This document shows, in pieces, positions 15,032 through 16,224 of a stretch of DNA of 16,224 nucleotides (positions within the stretch are counted from its first letter, which is position 1; every line of letters begins with the position of its first letter). The notes below the pieces were generated by a model, which made no database searches, was not told the DNA's origin, and saw only the letters and a list, made by a program, of their open reading frames with translations. A program made the translations under genes and the position numbers. The stretch lies in the NCBI GenBank assembly GCA_016789205.1, contig JAEURF010000006.1, forward strand, positions 1 through 16,224, read 5' to 3'. Source of the DNA: Anaerolineales bacterium. Its GTDB lineage: Bacteria > Chloroflexota > Anaerolineae > Anaerolineales > Villigracilaceae.

Positions 15032-16224
15032 ATGAACGATAATCAGAAACCAAACAACGAATCTGCAGATGACCCCATCCAAAAACGGATTGATAATCTA
15101 TTTGCCGGGCAAGACCTGCCTGCTCATGCCAGCCTTAAAGAAGTAGAGGCGATGAAGAATCGCATTGCTGAATTAGAAGCAGAACTGCTTTCCGTTTCTA
15201 GTACACAAGCACTCATTCATTCAAATAAGCCAAGTTCAGAGGTAAGCACGATTTCAAGTGATACGCTCTCTTCGATAAATGAAACAGAGAGTCAGTCAAC
15301 CTCAACAGCATTTGAGCAACCAAAATCAGGTTTCTTAAGACGCCTCTTTCGCGCGCCGGTTTTTGATGACCTTGCTAAAAATCGTATTGCAGGTTTGCAA
15401 CATAAAATTTTGGTGGGCTTAACCTCCACAAGCATACTTACATTAATCATTTTGCTTCTTACAATTAGTGCCACTACTACTGCGACCAGTTTTATTATCG
15501 TAATATCTAGTCTAGTTCTATATGCAGTAGCATTTACATGGTTATATCAAGGCAGATTGCAATTGGTAAGTTGGCTATTAGTGGCTATTTTTTATTCAGT
15601 GCTTGTCACAACGCAATTAACCGGCGCATTTAGTCAAACAACTTTACTTATCGTCACCATTATTATTGCAATGGCAGGTATATTGCTTAAGCCATTTCAG
15701 GTAATCGCTGTAACAGCTTTAACAATTATTACATCTATATTTTTTGCAACGACCAACTCTGACATTCCATTACCTCAAACCACTTTAATATTTATGGGCG
15801 TGCTTTTTGCACTAGAAGGCTTGTTATTAACCTTTGGCGCAGGCGCAATTGAACAATCCTTTATTGATGTAGATACTAGTACCAAAGCTTTGGTTAAATC
15901 AAATAGACAATTACAAGACTTAACCCAAAACCTAGAGCAACGCGTTGCCGAGCGTACACATGACCTTGAATTGGCTACAGAAGTAGGACGTGCCGTTTCC
16001 GAAAAAGTAGGTGACCTAACAGAAGTGCTTAACGCATCGGTGGAATTAATCCGCTCGCGATATGAACTGTATTACACCCAAATTTATTTAATGGATTCAG
16101 CCGGACGAAACCTCGTCTTACGCGCAGGTACCGGAGATGTTGGTAAACAACTTTTACAACGCGGTCACCGTTTGGCAGTTACAGCCAGTTCATTAAATAG
16201 CCGCGCGGCATCCACTCAAAAACC
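15032..16224 (+). CDS. Six-TM GAF-domain signalling protein, 3' end cut by window edge
   Basis: The frame is open from ATG 15032 to the window end (397 complete codons, no stop). GAGGA lies 6 nt before the start and 24 nt separate it from the previous stop. Residues 1-110 are cytoplasmic, acidic and Ser-rich with a short coiled coil (about 35-55). Six hydrophobic segments follow (about 126-145, 152-171, 177-195, 202-219, 223-241, 251-270) with very short loops, resembling MASE-type membrane sensors. A linker LEQRVAERTHDLELATEVGR (301-320) leads into a GAF domain (from about 325) with YYTQIYLMD and LRAGTGDVGKQLLQRGH, the same signature as the GAF domains upstream. The C-terminal output, if any, is outside the window. 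It may be a third kinase-less sensor, or the membrane kinase of the cassette. Confidence 0.85.
   Translation, partial: MNDNQKPNNESADDPIQKRIDNLFAGQDLPAHASLKEVEAMKNRIAELEAELLSVSSTQALIHSNKPSSEVSTISSDTLSSINETESQSTSTAFEQPKSGFLRRLFRAPVFDDLAKNRIAGLQHKILVGLTSTSILTLIILLLTISATTTATSFIIVISSLVLYAVAFTWLYQGRLQLVSWLLVAIFYSVLVTTQLTGAFSQTTLLIVTIIIAMAGILLKPFQVIAVTALTIITSIFFATTNSDIPLPQTTLIFMGVLFALEGLLLTFGAGAIEQSFIDVDTSTKALVKSNRQLQDLTQNLEQRVAERTHDLELATEVGRAVSEKVGDLTEVLNASVELIRSRYELYYTQIYLMDSAGRNLVLRAGTGDVGKQLLQRGHRLAVTASSLNSRAASTQK

Overview
The window looks like chromosomal DNA from an uncultured member of the Chloroflexota, probably class Anaerolineae. This is an inference. It rests on the moderately AT-rich composition, the recX-rny pair, and the run of large HAMP/GAF signalling proteins with a character I associate with Anaerolineae. 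No rRNA, tRNA or marker gene confirms it. I see no mobile element, phage gene or CRISPR array.

Left part (1-2280, minus strand): a two-gene unit read leftwards. A GT39/ArnT-like membrane glycosyltransferase comes first, then a class I SAM-dependent methyltransferase cut by the window edge. They probably act on a cell-surface glycan or glycolipid.

Intergenic region (2281-2765): a divergent promoter zone. On the plus strand a good sigma70-type promoter is followed by about 300 nt that can fold into a series of perfect hairpins, enclosed by an 8-bp long-range helix and ended by a strong UUCG-capped hairpin just before recX. I read this as a structured RNA, either free-standing or the recX leader, of no family I recognise.

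Middle (2766-4939, plus): recX (RecA modulator) and rny (RNase Y) overlap by 4 bp. They are followed by an imperfect palindrome of the CACAGAG type (4944-5009).

Right part (5038-16224, plus): a signalling region. A membrane histidine kinase with two GAF domains and an OmpR-type response regulator overlap by 4 bp and end at a clear intrinsic terminator (7978-8008). Then comes a closely spaced run of five genes: a soluble hybrid kinase with two N-terminal receivers, a HAMP-GAF membrane sensor without a kinase, an NMT1/THI5-like substrate-binding lipoprotein, a dCache-HAMP-GAF membrane sensor without a kinase, and a six-TM GAF protein that runs off the window. No ABC permease or ATPase gene is present. 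The working idea is that the binding protein and the kinase-less GAF sensors are input parts that feed the hybrid kinase. This cassette is the most interesting part of the window and its function is inferred from layout only.
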